From assembly GCA_016650355.1 (NCBI GenBank), contig JAENVX010000123.1, forward strand, positions 1 to 8,513: 8,513 bases of DNA, in the 5' to 3' direction. Below the pieces are notes generated by a model, which was given only the letters and a program-made list of their open reading frames with translations, made no database searches and was not told where the DNA came from. The DNA comes from Bacteroidia bacterium (GTDB taxonomy: Bacteria > Bacteroidota > Bacteroidia > Cytophagales > Cyclobacteriaceae). Numbering within the stretch: the first letter of the stretch is position 1; each line of letters begins with the position of its first letter. The position numbers and the translations under genes are program-made. Shown piece by piece: positions 1-6,668 of this stretch.

Positions 1-192
1 TCCCATGGCATCGCCAATCGCTGAGCCTACTAACATTCCTAATACTTTGTTGTAATAAACATCTTCCGGAATTTTTGAAATACTGTTTTCCTTTTCTTTT
101 GTAGTACTAGCCTGGCCCTCTTTATTTATTTCGGGTTGACATGAACTGAATAATGTTAGTGATATCGATAGGATAGAAAGGACGTGTTTCAT
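1..192 (-). CDS. ADP-ribosylglycohydrolase-family lipoprotein, N-terminal part (gene runs off the left edge)
   Basis: The reverse strand gives 64 codons from an ATG at 192-190 with no stop, so only the N-terminus is visible. Residues 1-17 are a short hydrophobic signal (MKHVLSILSISLTLFSS) followed by Cys18, a type II lipoprotein signal with lipobox FSSC. A hydrophilic Lys/Glu/Ser/Thr linker spans about 19-44. Residues 52-64 read GMLVGSAIGDAMG, the opening motif of the ADP-ribosylglycohydrolase fold (DraG/ARH family, compare GxxxGDxxG), where Asp61 should help bind the metal site. The later family motif with paired Asp residues lies outside the window. Known members hydrolyse ADP-ribose from proteins or related N/O-glycosides, usually in the cytosol; a lipoprotein member would act in the periplasm or at the outer membrane, on an unknown substrate. 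Its ATG directly follows the TAA of the kinase gene, so translational coupling is likely. The family call is fairly sure; the substrate is not. Confidence 0.8.
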   Translation of the reverse strand, partial: MKHVLSILSISLTLFSSCQPEINKEGQASTTKEKENSISKIPEDVYYNKVLGMLVGSAIGDAMG

Positions 193-1242
193 TTATTTAA
201 ATAAGGGAGTTTCTTTTTTGGTAATGATTAATTGCCTTGCTAATTCGAGAAGTGCGGATTTTTCCTTCAGATTTAAATCGAAGGGTAGTTGCGCCAAGCC
301 TATAATTCTACGCATGATTTCAACTCCACAAAACCCACAGAACAATTGGTTATCAAAACCTTGAGGTCGGCCGTAAAGTTCCAAAACATTCGTCAGCGCT
401 CGACTTTCAACTTGCGCCATTTTTAAATGAGCCATCATTACACCCAAATCAAATTCTGCGCGACCAAAATGAGAGAACTCGGGATCGATTATTTTGATTC
501 CGGTTTTGCCTCTAAGCCAACTACCCGGATAAAAATCTCCGTGTATCAGCGTTTGATGTGTTTGTAAATAAACATCGCCAAGCGGCACTATGTTTTCTTT
601 TAGGATCGAGTTCTTTTTATAAGGTATCGATGCTGCTTGCAGCCCCGGCTGGATGGCATCTAAAGTAAAGCCATTGTCTTCCTGAAAAGGGTATTTAAAA
701 ATATGGGTGTGATTAAGAATCTTTAGCTCGGCATTTTCGGGAAATGTCTTGCGATAACCGATGGATGAATTGTGAAGATGAGAAATGAATCCCACCAGGC
801 TTTCAAGGTCCTTATCCTCAAGTGTCGAGTTCTTTTTGTATACGAAAGTGCAATCAGTTGCCTCACCCAAATCTTCCAATGCTAATACGTAGTTTTTTTT
901 ATCGAAGCCAATTATGGCTGGGCAATACCGATGAAAGAAATTGTCATTTGATATTTCTTGATAAAAAGTTGCCTCTACTGCAATGCGATTTTCTGGTGCT
1001 GGTATCTGAGGATATTTTTCCACCCATGGCCTTGACTGTTTAATAACTATTGATGTCGAGTTAGTCTTTACTCGGAGCACAAAATTCATATTGCCCTCTC
1101 CCGGTTTTTCTACCGAAACAATTTTATCCGAAGCGGGTATCCATGAGTTTTGGTAGAGCAATTCCAGCAACTCTTCTTGATGGTCAAAATCGATGTAAAC
1201 AGATTCTGGAAGAAATCTTTTAAAGTTTTCTTTTGGACTCAT
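193..1242 (-). CDS. Methylthioribose-kinase-like phosphotransferase (APH/choline kinase fold)
   Basis: A 349-residue cytoplasmic kinase-like protein with no signal peptide or membrane segment. Visible elements in order: a glycine-rich nucleotide loop GEGNMN at 48-53, a likely ATP-binding Lys68 in IVIKQS, the catalytic loop HGDFYPGSW from His234 with Asp236 as presumed base, and DPEF from Asp253 in place of the usual DFG-type metal motif. Ser241 replacing the normal Asn of the catalytic loop, plus DPE, are both features I associate with 5-methylthioribose kinase (MtnK) rather than with aminoglycoside kinases. MtnK phosphorylates the C1 hydroxyl of methylthioribose in methionine salvage; it is usually somewhat longer (about 390-400 residues). 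No other salvage gene is visible, so the substrate may be a different ribosyl compound. The start lies 17 bp after aroQ, and the TAA is immediately followed by the ATG of the glycohydrolase gene. Family confidence is high; exact substrate is uncertain, so no symbol is given. Confidence 0.8.
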   Translation of the reverse strand: MSPKENFKRFLPESVYIDFDHQEELLELLYQNSWIPASDKIVSVEKPGEGNMNFVLRVKTNSTSIVIKQSRPWVEKYPQIPAPENRIAVEATFYQEISNDNFFHRYCPAIIGFDKKNYVLALEDLGEATDCTFVYKKNSTLEDKDLESLVGFISHLHNSSIGYRKTFPENAELKILNHTHIFKYPFQEDNGFTLDAIQPGLQAASIPYKKNSILKENIVPLGDVYLQTHQTLIHGDFYPGSWLRGKTGIKIIDPEFSHFGRAEFDLGVMMAHLKMAQVESRALTNVLELYGRPQGFDNQLFCGFCGVEIMRRIIGLAQLPFDLNLKEKSALLELARQLIITKKETPLFK

Positions 1243-1259
1243 TTACGATGAAAGAAGCG

Positions 1260-1685
1260 TTAATTGGTTTTATTACTCAAGTAGGCCAAGGCCATTGCAT
1301 ACCCTTCCAAGCCAAACCCGGTAATTAAGCCGATGCACTTAGAGGTTATCAAACTCTTATGACGGAATTCCTCGCGAGCATAAACATTCGATATATGAAC
1401 TTCCACAACAGGCGTCTTTATAGCGCCAATTGCATCATGAATGGCAACAGATGTATGCGTATAAGCACCTGCATTTAGCACTATGCCGTTATAACTAAAT
1501 CCAACTTCGTGCAGCTTGTTGATGATTTCACCTTCAACATTTGATTGATAATAATAGAGATCAGCTCCTTTAAAACTCTCCTTTAGTTTCCCAAAGAAGG
1601 ATTCAAAATCCATATTTCCGTAAACGTCTGGTTCACGTTTGCCGAGTAAGTTTAAATTGGGTCCATTTAGAATTAGTATTTTCAT
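1260..1685 (-). CDS. aroQ: 3-dehydroquinate dehydratase, type II
   Basis: This cytosolic enzyme removes water from 3-dehydroquinate to give 3-dehydroshikimate, the third step of the shikimate pathway to aromatic amino acids. The 141-residue length is typical of the small dodecameric type II enzyme. The signature LILNGPNLNLLGKREP opens the protein. The catalytic set is complete: Arg17, Tyr22 (in VYG), Asn71 and His77 in NAGAYTHTS, His97 in VEVHISN, and Arg104 and Arg108 in AREEFRHKS. This spacing matches the M. tuberculosis enzyme with a constant offset of four residues, as I recall its numbering. It is the first gene of the leftward cluster; the kinase gene starts 17 bp downstream. The ATG at 1685 is the only sensible start because the family motif begins at residue 4. 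Only a weak purine stretch (AAGCGAG) precedes it. Confidence 0.97.
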   Translation of the reverse strand: MKILILNGPNLNLLGKREPDVYGNMDFESFFGKLKESFKGADLYYYQSNVEGEIINKLHEVGFSYNGIVLNAGAYTHTSVAIHDAIGAIKTPVVEVHISNVYAREEFRHKSLITSKCIGLITGFGLEGYAMALAYLSNKTN

Positions 1686-1909
1686 ACTCGCTTATTTGGT
1701 GACTTTATGTTTTATGGGAAGCTTGTTCAGTTATAAGTTATATTTTGTAAAATCTAACAGAACTATCTTTGTCATACTTTCATTAAATTCATTGGAGCAG
1801 GATGTAGACAGTAAAAAGATGATGGACAAAAAATGGAATACAACAGTCTTCATTAACGCAAATTTAATTGTCTGTAAATGTCGCTAAATTAACCGGCAGT
1901 AGAACAAAT
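1686..1909. promoter_or_regulatory. Divergent intergenic region between aroQ and xerD
   Basis: This AT-rich stretch of 224 bp lies between the divergent starts of aroQ and xerD and should hold both promoters. On the plus strand it contains an exact TAnnTTTG element at 1764-1771 (annotated separately). No exact match was found on the minus strand; the nearest is TAGTTCTG, one mismatch, reading from 1766 to 1759 leftward. A sequence resembling the right two thirds of an E. coli-type dif site sits at 1726-1753 (see findings). I see no tRNA-like fold, no intrinsic terminator and no convincing small gene. The plus-strand reading frame across it overlaps the start of aroQ and has no recognisable protein features. 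Confidence 0.6.
1744..1771 (+). promoter_or_regulatory. Candidate Bacteroidota-type promoter for xerD
   Basis: TATCTTTG at 1764-1771 fits the -7 element TAnnTTTG of the primary sigma factor in Bacteroidota. TTTG at 1744-1747 could be the -33 element, but the 16-bp spacer is shorter than the usual 19-21 bp or so. Transcription would start near 1778, giving a leader of about 130 nt before the xerD ATG. Short AT-rich motifs of this sort arise easily by chance. Confidence 0.35.
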
Positions 1910-2821
1910 ATGGGTAGCATTAATTCCTGGGGGTTACACGTAAAACATTTCAAGAGCTATTTGAAGCTTGAGCGTTCCCTTTCAGACAACTCTATTGAAG
2001 CCTATCTGCGAGATGTAGAAAAGCTAAGTCAGTACGTTGAAATGACTCACCCAGCGCTTAGTCCAATGCAGCTATCATACAAACATCTTCAGGGATTTCT
2101 GCAGTACGTAAACGAATTGGGCATGAGTGCTCATAGTCAGGCTCGGATACTTTCGGGCATCAAGGGCTTTTATAAGTACTTGTTGTTTGAAGAGCTACTG
2201 GAGAAAGACCCTACAACTTTATTGGAAGGTCCCAAGTTGGGGCGTAAGCTACCGGATACACTTGGGTATCTGGAAATTGAGAAATTACTAGAGGCAATTG
2301 ATTTATCAACTCCTGCCGGAGGAAGAAATCGGGCAATGATAGAAACATTGTATAGCTCCGGATTGCGTGTATCAGAATTGGTAGAGCTAAAGGTCGATAA
2401 TGTTTATTTTGATATTGGGTTCTTGCGGGTGATCGGTAAAGGAAATAAAGAGCGGCTGGTGCCCATTGGCCGGGATGCCTTAAAATATTTGAAAATCTAT
2501 CTGGAAGAAATTCGTGTACATATTTCCATTAAGAAAGGATTTGAAGGATATGTTTTTCTCAATCCCCGGGGAAAAAAAGTGACGAGGGTATTGATCTTCC
2601 TTATTATTAAAGCGCTTGCTGAAAAAATTGGCCTCCGCAAAACAATTAGCCCGCACACCTTTCGCCATTCATTTGCTACTCACTTAATAGAAGGAGGTGC
2701 AGACCTGCGGGCTGTGCAAGAAATGCTAGGCCATGAATCCATCACCACCACTGAAATTTATACACACCTTGACAGAGATTATCTTAAACAAGTGATCAAG
2801 GATTTCCATCCGAGAAGCTGA
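1910..2821 (+). CDS. xerD: Site-specific tyrosine recombinase XerD
   Basis: XerD works with XerC at the dif site to resolve chromosome dimers, switched on by FtsK at the division septum. From the ATG at 1910 the protein has 303 residues, close to the usual 298-300; a TTG at 1868 would add 14 residues without family resemblance, so I prefer the ATG. An N-terminal SAM-like core-binding domain (about residues 5-95) carries LERSLSDNSIEAYLRD. The catalytic domain has all expected residues: Arg153 (SSGLRVSEL), Lys177 (GKGNKERLVP), His249 and Arg252 (PHTFRHSFATHL), His275 (MLGHESITTTE) and nucleophile Tyr284 (IYTH). These sit five residues later than in E. coli XerD as I remember it. The C-terminal tail DFHPRS is typical of XerD in this phylum. 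No Shine-Dalgarno is visible. XerC-type paralogues are the only real alternative. Confidence 0.93.
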   Translation: MGSINSWGLHVKHFKSYLKLERSLSDNSIEAYLRDVEKLSQYVEMTHPALSPMQLSYKHLQGFLQYVNELGMSAHSQARILSGIKGFYKYLLFEELLEKDPTTLLEGPKLGRKLPDTLGYLEIEKLLEAIDLSTPAGGRNRAMIETLYSSGLRVSELVELKVDNVYFDIGFLRVIGKGNKERLVPIGRDALKYLKIYLEEIRVHISIKKGFEGYVFLNPRGKKVTRVLIFLIIKALAEKIGLRKTISPHTFRHSFATHLIEGGADLRAVQEMLGHESITTTEIYTHLDRDYLKQVIKDFHPRS

Positions 2822-2836
2822 TTGTTAAATAATAAT

Positions 2837-2869
2837 AAGGAGGATTTTTTGAAAGCAGTAACCCAGTAG
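2837..2869 (+). promoter_or_regulatory. Orphan Shine-Dalgarno-like sequence with a six-codon TTG mini-ORF
   Basis: AAGGAGG at 2837-2843 is a full anti-Shine-Dalgarno complement. Five bases later a TTG at 2849 opens the reading frame MKAVTQ, ending in TAG at 2867-2869. No longer gene starts here; the next real start is the ATG at 2900. The neighbouring genes show no comparable ribosome binding site, which makes this one stand out. It could be a leader peptide for the DUF4136 gene, a relic, or chance in a purine-rich stretch. Confidence 0.25.
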
Positions 2870-2899
2870 TCTAATGCCTATTTTGATTAGCTTTACACC

Positions 2900-3433
2900 A
2901 TGAAATTTATTTTGTCAATCTTCTTATTTGCTGCCGTATTTGATCTTAGCGCTCAAAGTATCGAGGTGGAATACGATAAGAAAAAGGATATGTCTGCCTA
3001 CAAAACATTCCAGTTTGGCGAGGCAGAAGTAATAACACCAAAAGACAAGCGGGTATTTGATGAGGCCAAAACAAGGGCGATTGCCAACGGTGCCATTGAG
3101 CGTGAATTAAAAGAGCGAGGCCTTCAACGTGTAGATTCAAATGCGCACTTGATTGTGTCATATATAATTGGATCCATGGAGCGTTCTTCCGTTTATAATG
3201 CAGGGCCTTTGGGTGGTACACCTGGAGTGGTATCCAGTGGCGCTACTATGAGGGATTACAATGAAGGAAGTTTTATCATAGACCTTAACGACAGAAGCGG
3301 CAATCTAATTTGGCGCGTTAATGCAGTTAGTAATTTTACGGAGGCTAATATGCAAGTTCAACTTGAGCAAACAGTAGATACGGGATTTAGAAAATTCCCT
3401 AACAAACCAAAGACTAAAAAAAGCAAGAAGTAG
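2900..3433 (+). CDS. Exported DUF4136 domain protein
   Basis: The protein has 177 residues. Residues 1-19 form a signal peptide (MKFILSIFLFAAVFDLSA) with a likely signal peptidase I cut before QS; there is no lipobox Cys, unlike many DUF4136 proteins. The mature part follows the DUF4136 pattern: an early strand with DMSAYKTFQFGEAE (about 30-43), a helix ending in RELKERGLQRVDSNAHLIVSY (about 68-88), and a late GSFIIDLNDRSGNLIWRVNAV block (about 122-142). The family is small, periplasmic or envelope-bound and of unknown function; I do not assign one. The C-terminus ends in a Lys-rich tail (KPKTKKSKK) that could bind an acidic partner or lipid head groups. The gene lies 78 bp after xerD and 6 bp before pyrD, so co-transcription with pyrD is likely although the functions seem unrelated. 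An antisense frame of 91 codons across it shows nothing recognisable. Confidence 0.8.
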   Translation: MKFILSIFLFAAVFDLSAQSIEVEYDKKKDMSAYKTFQFGEAEVITPKDKRVFDEAKTRAIANGAIERELKERGLQRVDSNAHLIVSYIIGSMERSSVYNAGPLGGTPGVVSSGATMRDYNEGSFIIDLNDRSGNLIWRVNAVSNFTEANMQVQLEQTVDTGFRKFPNKPKTKKSKK

Positions 3434-3439
3434 CATTGC

Positions 3440-4477
3440 ATGTATAGATTTCTCGTCCGCCCATTTCTTTTTCTCTTCGCTCCTGAAACTATTCATTATT
3501 TAACTTTCAAAACTTTACGTTTCGCGTGTAAAGTACCTGGCATTGCTGGCATGCTACGAAATAGTTTTACGCTCAAAGACAAACGTTTAGGAAAAACAAT
3601 ACTTGGTTTGCATTTTCCGAACCCCGTTGGGCTTGCTGCAGGGTTTGATAAGGACGCAAAACTCATTGACGAGTTATCCTGCTTTGGTTTTGGGTTTATT
3701 GAAATAGGAACACTTACGCCCATTGGCCAACCTGGCAATGAATTACCAAGGTTGTTTAGATTGCCAGAAGATCAAGCGCTTATCAATCGAATGGGGTTCA
3801 ACAATGGAGGTGTTGTAGAAGCTGTCCGGCATTTAAAAAATAGAAAGTCGAATGTGATAGTTGGAGGAAACATCGGCAAGAATAAAAGTACACCGAACGA
3901 AAATGCCTTTGAGGATTACAGAAAGTGCTTCGAAATACTTTATCCTCATGTAGACTATTTTGTGGTGAATGTAAGTTCACCCAACACGCCCAACCTTCGC
4001 GCATTGCAGGACAAAGAGCCGCTTAAAAAATTATTGACACAAGTGCAAGAATTGAGCATGGGCAAAGAGAAGTCGAAGCCGGTGTTATTAAAGATTGCTC
4101 CGGACCTTAATGAAGGTCAGTTAAACGATATTGTTGAAATATTACTTGAAACAAAAACAGATGGGGTCATCGCTACGAATACCACTGTTTCACGGGAAGG
4201 GTTGATAACAGCCCAGAATGAAATTAATAAAATTGGAGAAGGAGGATTGAGTGGCAAACCATTACTCAACCGTTCAAATGAGGTGATTTCTTTTCTACGA
4301 GCTAACCTTGGCAAAGACTATCCGATCATCGGAGTTGGGGGTATTATGTCATCAAAGGATGCGCTTGAAAAATTAAAAGCCGGTGCTGATCTTATTCAAA
4401 TCTACACCGGCTTTATTTATGAGGGACCTGGGTTTATTAAACGGATTAACAAACATCTATTAAAGTCTACTCTTTAA
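3440..4477 (+). CDS. pyrD: Dihydroorotate dehydrogenase (quinone), class 2
   Basis: This FMN enzyme oxidises dihydroorotate to orotate in pyrimidine synthesis and passes electrons to membrane quinone. The 345-residue length and an N-terminal stretch of about 40 residues with hydrophobic/amphipathic helices (MYRFLVRPFLFLFAPE...) mark the membrane-associated class 2 form. Family blocks are intact: NPVGLAAGFDKDA (61-73, Lys71 near FMN), IEIGTLTPIGQPGNELPRLFRL, NRMGFNN, GGNIGKNK, VVNVSSPNTPNLR with Asn177, catalytic base Ser180 and Asn182, LLKIAPD with Lys218, ATNTT, GGLSGKPL and GVGGI (298-302). Serine rather than cysteine as base again means class 2. The ATG follows the DUF4136 stop by 6 bp. 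At its 3' end it overlaps the convergent oligopeptidase gene by 11 bp. Nothing appears truncated or altered. Confidence 0.97.
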   Translation: MYRFLVRPFLFLFAPETIHYLTFKTLRFACKVPGIAGMLRNSFTLKDKRLGKTILGLHFPNPVGLAAGFDKDAKLIDELSCFGFGFIEIGTLTPIGQPGNELPRLFRLPEDQALINRMGFNNGGVVEAVRHLKNRKSNVIVGGNIGKNKSTPNENAFEDYRKCFEILYPHVDYFVVNVSSPNTPNLRALQDKEPLKKLLTQVQELSMGKEKSKPVLLKIAPDLNEGQLNDIVEILLETKTDGVIATNTTVSREGLITAQNEINKIGEGGLSGKPLLNRSNEVISFLRANLGKDYPIIGVGGIMSSKDALEKLKAGADLIQIYTGFIYEGPGFIKRINKHLLKSTL

Positions 4478-4478
4478 T
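4459..4478. terminator. AT-rich hairpin at the convergent pyrD/oligopeptidase stop codons (weak bidirectional terminator candidate)
   Basis: ATTAAAG at 4459-4465 pairs perfectly with CTTTAAT at 4472-4478 around a six-base loop. The element covers both stop codons, TAA of pyrD at 4475-4477 and TAG of the opposite gene at 4469-4467. The stem is only seven base pairs, mostly A-T, and no T-run follows on either strand, so it would be a weak terminator at best. There is no other space between the two genes for one. Confidence 0.25.
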
Positions 4479-6620
4479 TCCTGCCAGGTCAACAATAAAA
4501 GCAAATTCCTGAGCCGTTTCTTTGTAAACTTTGAACCGCCCCGTTGTGCCACCGTGCCCGGTTTCCATATTCGTACGTAGCAGCAAGGTGTTTTTATCTG
4601 TTTTCATATCTCGCAATTTGGCTACCCACTTTGCAGGTTCCCAATACTGCACTTGACTATCTTGCAGGCCTGTTGTCACCAACATGTTCGGATAGTTTTG
4701 AGGTTTTACCTGATCATAAGGCGAGTATTCCAACATATACATATAGGATTCAGGATTTTTCGGATTGCCCCATTCGTCAAATTCACCTGTAGTCAATGGA
4801 ATACTGGTATCTTCCATGGTAGTTATCACATCTACAAAAGGAACCTTAGCAACAACTCCTTTGAAAAGTTCAGGCTTCATGTTAACAACCGCACCCATCA
4901 ATAAGCCACCGGCACTTCCACCCATTGCAAATAGTTTTTCCGGGTTGGTATATTTTTCTGCAATCAAAAATTCTGCACAGTCGGTGAAATCCGTAAATGT
5001 ATTTTTCTTTTTAAACATCTTCCCGTCCTCATACCACTGACGGCCCATTTCCTGCCCACCACGGATGTGTGCAATAGCATAAACAAACCCACGGTTAAGT
5101 AAACTCAATCGTGTAATTGAAAAGGTTGGATCAGTACTGGAACCGTAAGACCCGTAAGCATATAGTAGCGTAGGATTGTTCCCGTCTTTCTTCGTGCCTT
5201 TTTTGTAAACAATCGACATGGGTACTTCTGTTCCGTCTTGCGCAGTAGCCCATAATCGTTCTGTTTGAAAGTCATCTGGATTATAACCACCAACAATCTC
5301 TTGCTGTTTCAATAATTTGCGCTCCTTCGTTTTCATGTTGTAATCAAACGTAGAGGTGGGCGTAGTGAGCGATGTGTACCCGTATCTCAGCAGTTCCGTA
5401 TCGAATTCAATATTGGTTGAAGGATAAACAGTATAAGCCTGTTCTCCAAAATTCAAATAATGCTGCGCACCGTTTTTTTGTTCGATCACACGCATAAGAT
5501 TGTTGGCCATCGCCCTTTCACTTAATACCATATAGTCTTTGAAAATCTCAATCCCTTGCAAAAGTGTGTCTTTGCGATGTGCAATTTTTTCTTTCCAATT
5601 GGCCTTGGCTGTTTTTGACTCAGGCGTTTCCATCAGACGAAAATTCTGTGCATCGAGATTCGTGACCACATAAAATTTATCCTGCAAGTGATCAATGGAG
5701 TATTCTAATCCACGCTCACGTGTGCTAAAATTTTGCCACTTTCCATCAGGTATATTTGCATTTAGAATCTGGTAATCATTTGTGAGTGTGCTCCCAGACC
5801 AGATCACTAGGTATTTATCGGATTTGGTTTTATATATGCCTGTATAAAATGTTTCATCACTTTCATCAAACACATTCAAATCTTTTGCGGGATCTCCACC
5901 CAATTTGTGTTTAACAATCCAACGCGACCTCAGTGTTGTTGAATCTTTTCTGGTGTAGAAGAACGTTTTGTTATCGTTGGCCCAGGTTACAGACCCTTCT
6001 GTGTTGGGTATTGGAGTATCGGTAATCTTGCCTGTTGTAAGGTCTTTTACATAGACTGTATATCTTCTTCTGCTCACACTATCTTCCGCATAAGCCAGTA
6101 AATTATTGTTTTCACTTATTTGTAAACCGGTAACAGCATAATAGTCATGTCCCTTGGCCATTTCATTCACATTCAGCAATATTTCTTCGGCTGCTTCGAG
6201 TGAGCCTTTCTTACGACAGTAGATAGGATACTCTTTTCCTTCTTCATAACGGTTATAGTACCAGTATCCATTGTCCTTGTAGGGAACAGATTCGTCAGTC
6301 TGTTTGATACGGCCGATTATCTCATTGTAAATCTTTTCCTGAAGAGCCTCGGTATGGCTTAGGTTAGTCTTAAGGAAATCATTCTCGGCATTCAGGTAGT
6401 TGAGAACTTTTTGTGTTTGATCATCCTTCTGTTCCGCATTTTTTTGTTCATCTGTCAACTTCATCCAGTAGTAGTTGTCGGTGCGGTCGCCACTTAGTTT
6501 TTGAGGAACCTTCTCAGCTACTGGAGGAATAATTTCTTCACTCTCGTCTTCGTTTTTAGTGCTACACCCTGTTATGATTGCAAACAGAAATAGCGGATAG
6601 ATTAGTAACTTTATTTTCAT
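4467..6620 (-). CDS. Oligopeptidase B-like S9A prolyl oligopeptidase, lipoprotein
   Basis: A serine peptidase of 717 residues from the ATG at 6620. Residues 1-18 are a lipoprotein signal ending TGC (Cys19), then an acidic linker STKNEDESEE. The conserved PtrB start PPVAEKVPQKL...DNYYWM follows, then a seven-bladed propeller domain (about 35-440) and an alpha/beta-hydrolase domain. Motifs there: HIRGGQEMGRQWYEDGK (about 518-534), nucleophile Ser569 in GGSAGG, Asp654 in TGLQDSQV and His689 in METGHGG. TTGEFDEWGNP carries Glu613 and Asp615 at the positions that in E. coli oligopeptidase B (Glu576, Glu578, recalled) bind basic P1 residues. Hence cleavage of short peptides after Arg/Lys is expected. 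E. coli PtrB is cytosolic; this one should be membrane-anchored in the periplasm or on the surface, for peptide scavenging. An in-frame TTG at 6671 with a good Shine-Dalgarno would add 17 residues before the signal; I judge the ATG more likely. Confidence 0.9.
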   Translation of the reverse strand: MKIKLLIYPLFLFAIITGCSTKNEDESEEIIPPVAEKVPQKLSGDRTDNYYWMKLTDEQKNAEQKDDQTQKVLNYLNAENDFLKTNLSHTEALQEKIYNEIIGRIKQTDESVPYKDNGYWYYNRYEEGKEYPIYCRKKGSLEAAEEILLNVNEMAKGHDYYAVTGLQISENNNLLAYAEDSVSRRRYTVYVKDLTTGKITDTPIPNTEGSVTWANDNKTFFYTRKDSTTLRSRWIVKHKLGGDPAKDLNVFDESDETFYTGIYKTKSDKYLVIWSGSTLTNDYQILNANIPDGKWQNFSTRERGLEYSIDHLQDKFYVVTNLDAQNFRLMETPESKTAKANWKEKIAHRKDTLLQGIEIFKDYMVLSERAMANNLMRVIEQKNGAQHYLNFGEQAYTVYPSTNIEFDTELLRYGYTSLTTPTSTFDYNMKTKERKLLKQQEIVGGYNPDDFQTERLWATAQDGTEVPMSIVYKKGTKKDGNNPTLLYAYGSYGSSTDPTFSITRLSLLNRGFVYAIAHIRGGQEMGRQWYEDGKMFKKKNTFTDFTDCAEFLIAEKYTNPEKLFAMGGSAGGLLMGAVVNMKPELFKGVVAKVPFVDVITTMEDTSIPLTTGEFDEWGNPKNPESYMYMLEYSPYDQVKPQNYPNMLVTTGLQDSQVQYWEPAKWVAKLRDMKTDKNTLLLRTNMETGHGGTTGRFKVYKETAQEFAFIVDLAGIKE

Positions 6621-6668
6621 ATAATAATAATGTTGGATTTTTAAAAATAAGTGCTTGTTTCGATCAGG

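Noticed and set aside
193..1242. Aminoglycoside resistance phosphotransferase
   Set aside because: The fold is shared, but the catalytic loop HGDFYPGS and the DPE metal motif point to a methylthioribose-kinase-like enzyme, and there is no resistance or mobile context.
1639..1887. Plus-strand ORF of 82 codons across the aroQ start and the intergenic region
   Set aside because: It overlaps the conserved start of aroQ antisense, has no domain or ribosome site, and looks like a chance frame in AT-rich DNA.
1868..1909. TTG start 14 codons upstream of the xerD ATG
   Set aside because: The added residues lie outside the conserved XerD N-terminus and there is no Shine-Dalgarno; the ATG gives a length nearer the family norm.
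2946..3221. Antisense ORF of 91 codons inside the DUF4136 gene
   Set aside because: Shadow frame of a gene with clear family motifs and a signal peptide on the other strand.
4544..5040. Three overlapping plus-strand ORFs within the oligopeptidase gene
   Set aside because: They are antisense to the catalytic domain that carries the Ser-Asp-His triad, and show no features of their own.
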